A DNA stretch of 64,000 nucleotides from Betaproteobacteria bacterium UBA1934 (GTDB taxonomy: Bacteria; Pseudomonadota; Gammaproteobacteria; Burkholderiales; Rhodocyclaceae). Position 1 is the stretch's first letter. Each line of letters begins with the position of its first letter. The position numbers and the translations under genes were made by a program. The notes under the pieces were generated by a model. It made no database searches. It was not told the DNA's origin and was given only the letters and a program-made list of their open reading frames with translations. The stretch is taken from contig DDFG01000004.1 in the NCBI GenBank assembly GCA_002337055.1, positions 1 through 64,000 of the forward strand. Direction: 5' to 3'. This document shows positions 1-8,013 of this stretch, one piece after another.

Positions 1-63
1 AGCAAAGCGGTTATGCACCGGATTGCAAATCCGTGTAGGTCGGTTCGACTCCGGCTCGCGCCT
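1..63 (+). tRNA. tRNA-Cys (GCA), 5' end cut by the window
   Basis: The 3' two thirds of a cysteine tRNA: the anticodon loop carries GCA inside a GGATT/AATCC stem, followed by a T arm with TTCGACT and the 3' acceptor strand with a U discriminator at 63. The next bases read CCCA, so the CCA tail is not encoded in register. The first bases of the gene lie outside the window. It heads a Cys-Gly-Leu tRNA cluster. Confidence 0.9.
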
Positions 64-77
64 CCCAGTTAGGTTTT

Positions 78-153
78 GCGGCAGTAGCTCAGTTGGTAGA
101 GCGATACCTTGCCAAGGTATAGGTCGAGAGTTCGAGACTCTTCTGCCGCTCCA
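78..153 (+). tRNA. tRNA-Gly (GCC)
   Basis: Full cloverleaf: acceptor GCGGCAG at 78-84 pairs with CTGCCGC at 143-149, discriminator U at 150 and an encoded CCA at 151-153. The anticodon is GCC in TTGCCAA. The D arm (AGCTCAGTTGGTAGAGC) and T loop (TTCGAGA) are standard. Confidence 0.95.
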
Positions 154-157
154 GAAC

Positions 158-188
158 AAAGGGAAAGCGTTGATCGCTTTCCCTTTTT
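158..188 (+). terminator. Rho-independent terminator after tRNA-Gly
   Basis: A 12-bp perfect stem (158-169 with 175-186) around a five-base loop runs into a T tract. It separates tRNA-Gly from tRNA-Leu, which therefore needs its own promoter. Confidence 0.85.
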
Positions 189-204
189 CGCTTGTGGCGG
201 GCAC

Positions 205-210
205 TATAAT
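205..210 (+). promoter_or_regulatory. -10 element upstream of tRNA-Leu
   Basis: A perfect TATAAT lies 11 bp before the tRNA-Leu 5' end, which suits a start point near 217. No convincing -35 box is seen at the right distance. The -10 sits in the centre of an imperfect GGCGGGCAC / GTGCCGCC inverted repeat. Confidence 0.6.
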
Positions 211-221
211 GTGCCGCCGCG

Positions 222-306
222 GCCCGGATGGTGAAATTGGTAGACACAAGGGACTTAAAATCCCTCGGCGAAAGCCGTACGGGTTCGATTCCCGTTCCGG
301 GCACCA
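222..306 (+). tRNA. tRNA-Leu (TAA); integration target
   Basis: Type II tRNA with acceptor GCCCGGA (222-228) pairing with TCCGGGC (296-302), discriminator A, encoded CCA (304-306), anticodon TAA in CTTAAAA and a long variable arm. Its 3' end is duplicated imperfectly at 11468-11484, which marks this gene as the attachment site of the island that follows. The gene stays intact after integration. Confidence 0.95.
289..306 (+). repeat. attL: tRNA-Leu 3' end
   Basis: TTCCCGTTCCGGGCACCA, the T-arm/acceptor end of tRNA-Leu. The first 12 bases recur exactly at 11468-11479, followed by CACCA with one G missing. This is the usual core position for tyrosine integrases that use tRNA genes. Confidence 0.75.
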
Positions 307-340
307 TTTTGGTGTTTAAGGAAGTTCAAGGAAATACATC

Positions 341-366
341 AAACCCGCCTAAGTGCGGGTTTTTTA
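341..366 (+). terminator. Rho-independent terminator after tRNA-Leu
   Basis: Inverted repeat AACCCGC / GCGGGTT with a six-base loop, followed by a run of T. It lies just inside the island and probably ends tRNA transcription before the integrase gene. Confidence 0.8.
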
Positions 367-470
367 TTGGTTTATTGTTCAATTACGTGTAGCATCGTTC
401 AAGGACATCTTGGCCCGTGTGTGTATAACAATGGGAGTAACGGGATGTGCTCAACATGGAGTTACACACA

Positions 471-1682
471 ATGCCATTGAGTAACACTGCAATTCTGAAT
501 GCAAAACCCAAGGAAAGGCTCTATTCACTGACCGACGAGCGGGGTCTATCCATCCAAATCCAGCCATCAGGCGGAAAGTGGTGGCGTTTTCGCTATCGTT
601 TCGAAGGCAAGGCAAAGATGCTGTCATTGGGTGTGTACCCTGATGTTGGTTTGAAGGAAGCAAGGGAAAAGCGCGAAGAGGCTCGTAAGTTATTGGCAGC
701 TGGTGTTGACCCCGGAGAGAATCGGAAGGCTCAGAAGGCAACGAAAGCGGAGCGTTCTGCAAACAGCTTTGAGGTTATTGCCCGCGAATGGCTAGCGGGA
801 CAAAAATCGCTGGTTTCCGCAGGCCAGCACGAAAAGACTTTGGCTCGCCTCCAAAATGACGTCTTTCCCTGGATTGGCGGCCGGGCCATTGCTGACATTA
901 CTGCCCCGGAGGTTCTTTCGATCCTTCGTCGAATTGATGGGCGTGGAGCACGTTACACGGCGCATCGATGCAGAGGGCAGATCAGCCAGATCATGCGTTT
1001 TGCCATCGCGACCGGAAGGGCTGAGCGCGACCCTTGCCCCGACCTAAAGGGTGCGATTCCGTCCGCTCGTTCCGGAAACTTCGCCAGCATCACGGACCCG
1101 GTCAATGTCGGTGAAATGCTGCGCGCCTTCGACGCCTTCAAAGGAACGTTTGCTGTTCGTTGCGCGCTTCAGATGGCGCCCAGGGTATTCGTTCGTCCTG
1201 GGGAGCTCCGTAAGGCGGAATGGGCAGCGATTGATCTGGACAAGGCGGAATGGCGCTATTTCATCAACAAAACAAAAACCGAGCACCTTGTGCCACTCGC
1301 CAAGCAAGTCGTTGAACTGTTGCGCGAACTCCAGCCGCTGACCGGACATGGCCGCTATGTCTTTCCTGGTCGCGATCCACAAAAGACCATGAGCGATGCT
1401 GCGGTAAATGCCGCACTCCGTCGCATGGGGTATGACACCAAAACGGAAATTACTGGGCACGGGTTCAGGGCAATGGCCCGAACAATTCTGCACGAGGAGT
1501 TGCACATCAAACCGGAAGTGATTGAGCATCAGCTTGCCCATAAAGTGCCGGATGCCCTGGGCACCGCCTACAACCGCACCAAATTCCTCAAGGAGCGCAG
1601 GGAAATGATGCAGCTATGGGCTGATTATCTGGACAAGCTTAAAGCCGGCGCAACTGTTACCACACTGATCTCAGCAGCTTGA
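471..1682 (+). CDS. int: Tyrosine site-specific recombinase, P4-type integrase
   Basis: Catalyses integration and excision of the island at tRNA-Leu. The N-terminus (about residues 1-90, MPLSNTAI...) matches the DUF4102 arm-binding domain of P4-like integrases; the C-terminal half is the catalytic domain. Visible catalytic residues are R242 (in RPGEL), H330-x-x-R333, H357 (LAHKV) and the nucleophile Y367 (TAYNRT). Length (403 aa) is normal. The frame is open upstream to a GTG at 447, but family members begin MPL, so ATG 471 is chosen. The gene is intact and starts about 165 bp from the tRNA end. The next gene starts 8 bp after its stop. Confidence 0.95.
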   Translation: MPLSNTAILNAKPKERLYSLTDERGLSIQIQPSGGKWWRFRYRFEGKAKMLSLGVYPDVGLKEAREKREEARKLLAAGVDPGENRKAQKATKAERSANSFEVIAREWLAGQKSLVSAGQHEKTLARLQNDVFPWIGGRAIADITAPEVLSILRRIDGRGARYTAHRCRGQISQIMRFAIATGRAERDPCPDLKGAIPSARSGNFASITDPVNVGEMLRAFDAFKGTFAVRCALQMAPRVFVRPGELRKAEWAAIDLDKAEWRYFINKTKTEHLVPLAKQVVELLRELQPLTGHGRYVFPGRDPQKTMSDAAVNAALRRMGYDTKTEITGHGFRAMARTILHEELHIKPEVIEHQLAHKVPDALGTAYNRTKFLKERREMMQLWADYLDKLKAGATVTTLISAA

Positions 1683-1690
1683 GCAACATC

Positions 1691-2293
1691 ATGGACAACG
1701 AAAACACAGAAAAGCTGCCTGACCTTTGGGCAGTCAAGCGTCCTGATTGGAACACATGGCAAACCATTCAACGCACGCGGTTGTGGAAAGCCGTTGCGCT
1801 CATGTGCGACGTCGACCCGGCCAGTCTCGAATGCTCATTCGTCCCTGACAAACTGGATACCCTGTTTCAGCGGCCAACAGGGCAATTTGATGAATGGCTA
1901 ACGCTTGCCAAGAGCGCTATTGGCTCAAATTTATTGCGCCCGGTTTCGATGAACGCCGCTTGTTTGGAGGACAGTGAAGTCACTCTGGCGAGCGTGGCAA
2001 CCTGGGCAGGGGCCATCGGCCTCAAATTGCCTGCCGGGTTTATTTGGCAACCAGAACCAATTACCCAAGTCAGCAGCTGGCCTTGGGGCAGACATAACAC
2101 GGTACTGTTGCAGAAGCTGGCCGCGGCCGCAGATCGGTTCTGGAAAAACTACGACCCAAGTGATGCTTCTACCGCACCAACAAATAAGCAGGTAATCGAC
2201 TGGTTGGTTGAACAAAGTGTCGCAACCCGTACGGCCGAAGTCATCGCCACCATACTTCGTGCTGACGGCCTGCCGACCGGACCGCGCAAATAG
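1691..2293 (+). CDS. Hypothetical protein of the integrase module
   Basis: A 200-residue soluble protein that I do not recognise as a named family. It is rich in Trp (WAVKRPDWNTW near the N-terminus, SWPWG in the middle) and ends in a helical region ending TILRADGLPTGPR. Proteins like this often sit between integrase and AlpA-type genes in proteobacterial islands, but the role is unknown. An upstream TTG at 1679 is in frame; ATG 1691 is preferred. It is probably co-transcribed with int. Confidence 0.75.
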   Translation: MDNENTEKLPDLWAVKRPDWNTWQTIQRTRLWKAVALMCDVDPASLECSFVPDKLDTLFQRPTGQFDEWLTLAKSAIGSNLLRPVSMNAACLEDSEVTLASVATWAGAIGLKLPAGFIWQPEPITQVSSWPWGRHNTVLLQKLAAAADRFWKNYDPSDASTAPTNKQVIDWLVEQSVATRTAEVIATILRADGLPTGPRK

Positions 2294-2309
2294 TTGTCCG
2301 CACCGATTG

Positions 2310-2362
2310 CAGCCCTTAATCCACAAGGATTTCGGGCTGATTGCCGCGAAATGGTCGCGACC
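2310..2362. promoter_or_regulatory. Hairpin and palindrome upstream of the AlpA-like gene
   Basis: Two dyads lie in the 144-bp gap between the unknown gene and the AlpA-like gene. The first is a hairpin at 2310-2339 (CAGCCC..AATCC / GGATT..GGGCTG) with no T tract. The second is a perfect 10-bp palindrome GGTCGCGACC at 2353-2362. The palindrome could be an operator for the AlpA-like regulator; that is inference from position only. Confidence 0.35.
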
Positions 2363-2437
2363 GTCGCGGCTATTCTCGGTTTGAGTTGATGTATTCAATG
2401 CTGATCCATGTTCAACAACACCCAAGAAGGTGCAAAC

Positions 2438-2701
2438 ATGGTCAAGACTATCCTGCGGCTTCCTGCCGTACAAGCCGAGTCCGGCGTTTCTCGCTCCACC
2501 ATCTACTTGCGTATCCGGCAAGGACTCTGGCCCAACCCTGTCAAGCTCGGCCCACGCTCGGTCGGCTGGCCGGCCAGCGAGGTTGAAGCCGTCAATGCCG
2601 CCCGTATCGGCGGACTTAATGATGAAGACATTCGTGCCCTGGTGATCAAACTCGAAAATGCCCGAAAACCAGTAGCAGCCGTTGCTGAGGGCAGTAAATG
2701 A
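2438..2701 (+). CDS. AlpA-family helix-turn-helix regulator
   Basis: An 87-residue MerR/AlpA-like DNA-binding protein. The N-terminal half has the family pattern: LPAVQAESGVSRSTIYLRI as the helix-turn-helix, then a wing with GLWPNPVKLGPRSVGW and the conserved W-x-x-x-E (WPASEVE). AlpA proteins control excision or replication genes of P4-like elements. ATG 2438 is chosen because AAGAAGG at 2424-2430 is a good ribosome-binding site; a longer frame from 2408 lacks one. The stop overlaps the next start by 4 bp (ATGA), so translation of the ATPase gene is probably coupled. Confidence 0.85.
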   Translation: MVKTILRLPAVQAESGVSRSTIYLRIRQGLWPNPVKLGPRSVGWPASEVEAVNAARIGGLNDEDIRALVIKLENARKPVAAVAEGSK

Positions 2702-4437
2702 AATCTACCGTAACCTCTTGTTCCTACGGGACAGGGCGCTTTCAAGTTTCAGACAAAGGGGTCCATTACCACGGCAAAGACAAGGACGGCAACAAGCTGC
2801 CAGCAATGTGGATTTGCTCGTCCTTGCATGTCACTGCCAAGACGCGCGATGAAAAGAGTGGTGATTGGGGACGACTGCTGGAATGGCTCGACGATGACGG
2901 CAGCAGCCATCAATGGGCAATGCCCCTGGAACTGCTGGAAAGCGATGGCCTGGAGGTTAGGCGCGAACTGGCGCGTCTTGGCCTGAATATCTCACCAAAC
3001 GCGCCGGCACGTGGCCTGTTGGCAGCCTATATCAAATGCTGGCCTGTTGATGCGCGTGTGTACAGTGTAAAGCGCCTTGGCTGGCACGATGGCGTCTATG
3101 TCACTCCCTCGGAATCTATCGGGAGCGGAAATGATCGCTTTGTATTTCAAAATACACACTCAGTTGAACCCGGGGTGTCAGTCGCTGGTAGCGCGCAGGA
3201 CTGGCGGAATAACGTGGCGTCCTTGGCGCAAGGCAATTCCCGACTGGTCTTCGCGCTCGCGGTTGCATTCGCCGGCTCATTACTCGATATTGCCACCGAA
3301 GACTCAGGCGGGTTTCATTTCCGGGGCGCTTCATCCTCAGGTAAGTCCACTGCCCTGAAAGTAGCAGCCTCTGTTTGGGGCAACCCACAACGCTATGTTC
3401 GACTTTGGCGTGGCACGACCAATGGCTTGGAAGGCTTGGCCGCGCTCCATAACGACGGTCTGCTGATCCTTGATGAAATCAGCCAGATAGATCCTGCCGC
3501 CGCTGGCGATGCGGCCTATCTGCTCGCCAATGGCCAGGGCAAAGCCCGCGCAACGCGACATGGTTTGGCGCGTGAGCCTCAACGCTGGAGGCTGTTGTTT
3601 CTGAGTGCGGGTGAAGAGTCGCTATCTGCCATCATGGAGCGAGGCGGAAAAAAATCGAGTGCCGGCCAGGAAATTCGGTTGGCCGACATTGAGGCGGATG
3701 CGGGCGCAAATTTGGGATTGTTCGAGAATTTGCATGACTTTGCTGATCCCGCAGCCTTTGCTGCCGCGATCAAGGATGCGGCCAGTAGCTATTACGGTGC
3801 GGTTGGCAGGCAATGGCTTGGTCTATTGGTCGAAAACCGGGCAACACTACCCGAAGTGCTCAAGGCTGACATCGAGAAATTTGTGATTGATGCAGTCCCA
3901 ATAAACGCGGCCGGGCAGGTGGCACGGGTGGTCCGTCGTTTCGCCTTGGTCGCGGCAGCCGGTGAGCTGGCAACGCGTTTCGGCTTGACAGGCTGGCCAG
4001 AGGGAGAAGCCATCAAATCGGCTCGGACATGCTTCGATGCTTGGTTCGCCGGATTTGGCGGAATGGGCAATCTGGAAGAGCGGGCTATCGTTTCCCAAGT
4101 CTGCGGGTTCATTGAAATGCATGGTGGAAGCCGGTTTGAAGATATAAATGCCACCAATGATCAACGGATTCCCAACCGAGTCGGCTTCCACCGTAACGGT
4201 GACTATGGCCAGAATGAATTTCTGATACTTGTTGAACCATTCAAAAAGGAGGTATGCCTCGGGCTGGAGAGAAAGCTAGCCATTGCGACGTTGTTACGGG
4301 CCAAAATCCTTATTCCTGCCAAGGATGGCAAACCGACCCATGTCATTCGATTGCCTGGTCTGGGGACATCACGGGTATATGTGCTGCGCTACCAGGTGGC
4401 TAATGACGAGGTTTCTGGCAGCGATAGCAGAAAATGA
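2698..4437 (+). CDS. DUF927-family P-loop ATPase
   Basis: A 579-residue protein of the DUF927 family, a helicase-like ATPase group carried by prophages and integrative elements and thought to act in element replication. The Walker A motif GASSSGKST is at residues 210-218 and Walker B ILDEI at 257-261. The region before them (about 30-190) fits the family's N-terminal part. No separate primase or zinc-finger domain is seen. It is translationally coupled to the AlpA-like gene. The adjacent repeat-rich region could be its target. The family call is firm; the replication role is inference. Confidence 0.85.
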   Translation: MKSTVTSCSYGTGRFQVSDKGVHYHGKDKDGNKLPAMWICSSLHVTAKTRDEKSGDWGRLLEWLDDDGSSHQWAMPLELLESDGLEVRRELARLGLNISPNAPARGLLAAYIKCWPVDARVYSVKRLGWHDGVYVTPSESIGSGNDRFVFQNTHSVEPGVSVAGSAQDWRNNVASLAQGNSRLVFALAVAFAGSLLDIATEDSGGFHFRGASSSGKSTALKVAASVWGNPQRYVRLWRGTTNGLEGLAALHNDGLLILDEISQIDPAAAGDAAYLLANGQGKARATRHGLAREPQRWRLLFLSAGEESLSAIMERGGKKSSAGQEIRLADIEADAGANLGLFENLHDFADPAAFAAAIKDAASSYYGAVGRQWLGLLVENRATLPEVLKADIEKFVIDAVPINAAGQVARVVRRFALVAAAGELATRFGLTGWPEGEAIKSARTCFDAWFAGFGGMGNLEERAIVSQVCGFIEMHGGSRFEDINATNDQRIPNRVGFHRNGDYGQNEFLILVEPFKKEVCLGLERKLAIATLLRAKILIPAKDGKPTHVIRLPGLGTSRVYVLRYQVANDEVSGSDSRK

Positions 4438-4522
4438 CCAACTAGCCGCCTCGCCAATGAGAGGGATGCATTGGATACCCCTGCAATGGAAAGGTCCTCA
4501 ATGGGGAGTGCCAAAAAACACG

Positions 4523-4758
4523 GTTACATGGGTAACACCTGCAAAGCCTTGGTATCAGGCGTTTTAAGCGTTACTGTACTGCTACCCAATGAGGGGGCAG
4601 GGTAACCGCCAGTAGCATTTGCCCTTACCGTATCTGTACGGATACGGTATCACTACTAGGTTGAGTTACTGGCCGATTGTTACCCTTAGAAAGCGTATCG
4701 GTTACGTGTCGGGTTCCGCGGTACACTAGATAGGCAGGGCATCTTGGGGCTTTGTTAC
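4523..4758. repeat. GTTAC/GTAAC repeat cluster, possible origin of the island
   Basis: No gene here. GTTAC or its complement occurs eight times in about 235 bp: 4523, 4532, 4570, 4602, 4665, 4679, 4701 and 4754, several extended to GGTAAC or GTTACCC. Between them is a 9-bp perfect dyad TACCGTATC / GATACGGTA at 4626-4649. Short repeated motifs next to a replication-type ATPase gene suggest an iteron-like origin or regulatory region, comparable in position to the origin region near the P4 alpha gene. Function is inference. Confidence 0.4.
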
Positions 4759-5141
4759 CCGGTCACATTTGTCACCCGAGTTAGAACAAGTTATTTGATT
4801 CGAACGCTAGCTTGATGGCGGTTAGGCCAAAGTGGTTGTATCGGCACATTGCCGTGACTGGCCAGTACTCTATTGGACCCGGGAATGCGTGAGGTCATGA
4901 GTTGAACCACCGCTTGAACCATATAAAAACTTCCGCGTTCGACCCTAAGCGTTAGTTTCCAATGCAATATCTTGCAGACAGGTTCTCGGCCTGAGCCGAC
5001 ATTGGGCGTCCAGCCAGAATCCGGCAGCATTGCGCCGCTCAACTGCCGTTCGGTCGCTGACGCTGGTCAACGGCAGCTTTCATAACTGCTGATGGACAGC
5101 ACCCGACCCAAAGCGGTCCTTGAGGCGATTGGAAAGTGGAC
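4759..5141. other. Non-coding stretch with possible cassette remnants
   Basis: No convincing gene. It holds scattered pieces that resemble integron recombination cores (GTTAGGC at 4821-4827, a degenerate ATTGGGC near 5001). There is a broken dyad CGCTTGAAC / GTTC..AAGCG around 4911-4951 and an 8-bp hairpin CTGCCGTT / AACGGCAG at 5043-5076 with no T tract. This may be one or more decayed gene cassettes between the P4-like module and the first good attC-like site. Each piece alone is weak. Confidence 0.3.
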
Positions 5142-5207
5142 GTTCAACGTGGATTTGATGCGCCTGCGCGGCTTTTCGCGCAGGTCGCCTCGAACCCAGG
5201 GTTGGAC
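5142..5207 (+). repeat. attC-like site 1
   Basis: It begins with GTTCAAC (fits RYYYAAC) and ends with GTTGGAC (fits GTTRRRY, 5201-5207). Between them is an 8-bp perfect stem CCTGCGCG / CGCGCAGG (5163-5184) with a six-base loop. Length (66 bp), paired cores and internal stem match integron attC sites, and the stem is almost the same as in the sites at 8013 and 8861. Confidence 0.6.
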
Positions 5208-5274
5208 AGCGAAGTCTGCGTGAGGTGTTGCATTAAATAGTCTCGCATGCTCTCTTCCATCACAGCCTAAATGT

Positions 5275-6813
5275 TTACTTCAGGATCGCGATGCATCTTG
5301 TTAACAACTCTTCATTACCGATAATCACCAGATTCAATCTCCGTCTGGATCGCGTGATGTTTTGAAATAGCATCTTGGGCGGATCGTAGTAAGCGTTGCT
5401 CGTATAAATTAATTCACCGCTATCAGCATAAGAAAAAAATCGATCAATCGTTACGGCAACTCCATCAAACTCTTGACCGATCACTTCGTGTGATGTTCTT
5501 TTGAAAGGGTCAGAGTATTTCTTATGATGCTCTTGGTCATATTGCGATGGAGTAAATCGCAAAACCTCCCATTTGTTTTGATCTAGAGAATCCAAGTAAA
5601 TTTTAGCTTCACTATTCGTACTGAAATAGTTAATTTCAATATTTCCATTGCTGGATATTGGCGAAAGTTTGCTCTTGTTGAAGAGCATTTTTATAAATTC
5701 GGCCAGCTCTTTGTTTGTTCTTATCTTTTCAGATAGCTTGTATTGTTTAATCCGGTTGATTGCGTCAATTTTTTCACTTACCCCTCGCGCCTCCTCCCAC
5801 CTCGCAAGCGTTTGACGTTTGTCGAGGGAAAAAATACAGCAGCACTTCGCCAAATTTGTGCTTTCGATAATTGCGTTCAACTGGCTAGCGTAGACTCTCT
5901 GGGCTTCATCGACAATTACCAAATCATAGTTAACAAAATCGTAGTTCTTGTAGTTTTTAATTGCGGTAATGGTCCAACCTTTTTCTATCAGCTCTCGGTG
6001 GCCGTTATTTAATTGCCCGCAGTGAATGATGAGTGGAGTTTTTTTACTATCTATTAGATGCTTTGCAATATCGTACGTAAGTAGAGTCTTTCCCGTTCCC
6101 GCACTACCTGTGATTGAAATAAATTTCGCTGCCTTAGGTGAGTTAAAGGTCGCGATGATTTGACCTTTCACATCCTCTTGTTGGTGTGTCAAGAAATACA
6201 GATCATTCAAAAATTTTTTAGTAGAGTTGAACGGTGACACTAGATAGTCCGATGGGTTGAATAATTCATCTAGAACTTCGGCATCACTAGGTGCTTGTTT
6301 ATCGAGACAATCCTTGAGATAAGCGATTTTTGTCTTTTCTAGTTCTCCGTCCTCTCGCAGGAAGTACAGCTCATCCGAATCGGCTATATAAGCGAAAGGA
6401 AGAACTCTTCTTCCTATGAAATCCAAATAGTATTTGTTTCGTATCAACTGCTTCTTGATCTTTGCTTCTGGACTATTGTTCTTGATTTCAATATTTATGA
6501 TGCATTCTGGACAAAAACGCAGCAAGTCAAATTCTTTGCCTATTTGAGGTATCTTGTAACCTACATGGAACTTATCAAGGGTTCCTATATTGCATCCAAT
6601 ATTTATTAGGCCCTTAACTAAGAGACGTAAATCTTCAATTTCTGCGTCTCGGATTTCAAAGCCGTAGTGTTCCAAGAAGCCATTGAACCCTTCTCCTGTC
6701 AGAGAGTCTTTCGCATGCAATAGCGATTGAATGTTTATTCGTTTCACCATTTGATCTTGTGAGATTTTCGTGAAGGAGTCGTAGTTGACTTGGTTGATGA
6801 ACGGCTGGCACAA
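5275..6813 (-). CDS. PD-(D/E)XK-like nuclease fused to an SF1/DUF2075-type helicase
   Basis: Up to 512 residues. An N-terminal nuclease-like domain shows E94-F-D96 and, 13 residues on, E109-I-K111, a PD-(D/E)XK pattern. A DUF2075-like superfamily 1 core follows: Walker A GSAGTGKT (236-243), Walker B VIVDEAQ (299-305), IRTN (364-367), GQEFDGV (446-452) and TRSRRR (487-492). Nuclease-helicase fusions of this kind are common in defence islands, so a role in phage resistance is likely but unproven. It runs opposite to the neighbouring cassette genes and is much more AT-rich than the chromosome. The N-terminus is uncertain: TTG 6813 gives the longest frame, ATG 6750 removes 21 residues. Numbering here is from the TTG. 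Confidence 0.75.
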   Translation of the reverse strand: MCQPFINQVNYDSFTKISQDQMVKRINIQSLLHAKDSLTGEGFNGFLEHYGFEIRDAEIEDLRLLVKGLINIGCNIGTLDKFHVGYKIPQIGKEFDLLRFCPECIINIEIKNNSPEAKIKKQLIRNKYYLDFIGRRVLPFAYIADSDELYFLREDGELEKTKIAYLKDCLDKQAPSDAEVLDELFNPSDYLVSPFNSTKKFLNDLYFLTHQQEDVKGQIIATFNSPKAAKFISITGSAGTGKTLLTYDIAKHLIDSKKTPLIIHCGQLNNGHRELIEKGWTITAIKNYKNYDFVNYDLVIVDEAQRVYASQLNAIIESTNLAKCCCIFSLDKRQTLARWEEARGVSEKIDAINRIKQYKLSEKIRTNKELAEFIKMLFNKSKLSPISSNGNIEINYFSTNSEAKIYLDSLDQNKWEVLRFTPSQYDQEHHKKYSDPFKRTSHEVIGQEFDGVAVTIDRFFSYADSGELIYTSNAYYDPPKMLFQNITRSRRRLNLVIIGNEELLTRCIAILK

Positions 6814-6930
6814 AGAGCTGCCTATCTAGTAGACGACAAAAGCATCCAATATCCTGCCACCCTGTCGAATATGCTGGAATACAGGACAGCCGGGAAGGAA
6901 TGTGTAGTCGCTGGAGACAAACCTGACAGG

Positions 6931-7256
6931 TTGCCATTGTACTAATTTGTCGGGCAAAGCCCACTCTATAAGAGAGGTTTTTCCAGAATTCCATTCAACC
7001 AACGACCGTTTTCAGACACAACCCCAAGTGACCGCTTCTGGCCGGTGACTGCCTTTGGGGTCATATTCCCGTAAGCAGCCGTTAGTACATGTGGGCTATG
7101 TTGCCACAGTCCGCTTTCAAGCGAAATGCAGAATGCGTACAATCGGCCAGAAGCGGTCACTTGTGGTCGCTCCTAAAAACGGTCGTTGGGCCGATGGAAT
7201 TCGGCAATACCTCTCGCGCAGAAGGGGGTTTTCCCGGAAGATTAGTACAATGGCAA
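6931..7256. repeat. 326-bp fold-back element with two long inverted arms
   Basis: Left arm 6931-7044 and right arm 7144-7256 are inverted copies separated by 99 bp. Four blocks match perfectly in the same order and almost the same spacing: 16 bp (6931-6946 / 7241-7256), 9 bp (6986-6994 / 7194-7202), 14 bp (6999-7012 / 7176-7189) and 19 bp (7026-7044 / 7144-7162). Weaker similarity extends a few bases outward. No transposase gene is inside. It lies between the reverse-strand nuclease-helicase gene and the next attC-like site, so it may be a MITE-like insertion or a structured RNA/DNA element. Confidence 0.7.
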
Positions 7257-7288
7257 TTCATCCGGTTTGCGCACTGCTTTCAAATGAC

Positions 7289-7408
7289 TTTCAACCCCTT
7301 GTTCATCAATAGTCGCTGCGGCACAAGGTTTCCCCGCTGCCCTCTGTTCCAGCTTATTGAACAAGGGGCAGAATATTGGACACTTTTGACGGCGACATTA
7401 GGTTAGGT
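7289..7408 (+). repeat. attC-like site 2, divergent
   Basis: It ends with a good core GTTAGGT (7402-7408), six bases before the next start codon, as at cassette junctions. The other end is poorer (TTTCAAC). An 11-bp perfect dyad CCCCTTGTTCA / TGAACAAGGGG (7295-7305 / 7358-7368) lies inside, but off centre. Without the neighbouring sites it would not be called. Confidence 0.35.
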
Positions 7409-7413
7409 CACTT

Positions 7414-8013
7414 ATGTCCTGGATTGATCGCCTTCGCTTGTGGAGTCAGGACTTGTACCTTGCCTGCCTTGCTGATTCAGAGTTGCCTCCACCACAGAAG
7501 GGAGTACAGAGCCTGCGGACTACAGTGCGCGGATACACGCAGTTTGCTCCCGATCCTTATGCGCCACCGTCGCTCCGGTTGCATCAAACCAGGAAGACCG
7601 ACAGCTTGGTACTCCGGAACCCCGACTACAACTCCGCCCGACGAAGATTTAACCAGCGACTAGCGCGTAGCCTGCTGCTTGATCTCGATGTCTTACAAGA
7701 CGAGACGCTTCGTGAATTTGTTAAAGTCAAAGGGCTAACTCCTACGGGTGGATTCGAGTCCTACGTCAATCAGTTGGGCGCAAACCTTGCTGATCTTGAG
7801 TGGGCTCGATATCGATCGGTCGAACTTTCGACCGTTAGGAATTGTATTACGCACAATGGCCAAGTTTGGCAATCAGGGCAGATCAATTGTCTCTCAGCCT
7901 TGAACAATCAGCTATATCCGCTTCCGACGGAAGGCGACAAAATCAACATCGAGTTGGCTCATCTCTTCGCTTACAAGACAGCTGTACGCCATGTGCTTAC
8001 TCGCGCGCAGTAA
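7414..8013 (+). CDS. HEPN-like protein, cassette gene
   Basis: A 199-residue protein of no named family that I recognise. Its C-terminal part is helical and holds VRNCITHNG, where R142 and H147 form the R-x4-H signature of HEPN ribonuclease/nucleotidyl-binding domains, typically written RN-x3-H. HEPN proteins are common toxins and abortive-infection effectors. The start codon is six bases after an integron-type core and the stop abuts the next attC-like site, the usual cassette packing. The HEPN call rests on one motif and the helical context. Confidence 0.6.
   Translation: MSWIDRLRLWSQDLYLACLADSELPPPQKGVQSLRTTVRGYTQFAPDPYAPPSLRLHQTRKTDSLVLRNPDYNSARRRFNQRLARSLLLDLDVLQDETLREFVKVKGLTPTGGFESYVNQLGANLADLEWARYRSVELSTVRNCITHNGQVWQSGQINCLSALNNQLYPLPTEGDKINIELAHLFAYKTAVRHVLTRAQ

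Noticed and set aside
4283..4567. 94-codon frame overlapping the DUF927 3' end
   Set aside because: More than half lies within the DUF927 gene in another frame; the rest is repeat-rich and has no motif.
4791..5042. 83-codon reverse frame in the non-coding stretch
   Set aside because: No recognisable protein pattern and no good ribosome-binding site; it covers possible recombination-site remnants.
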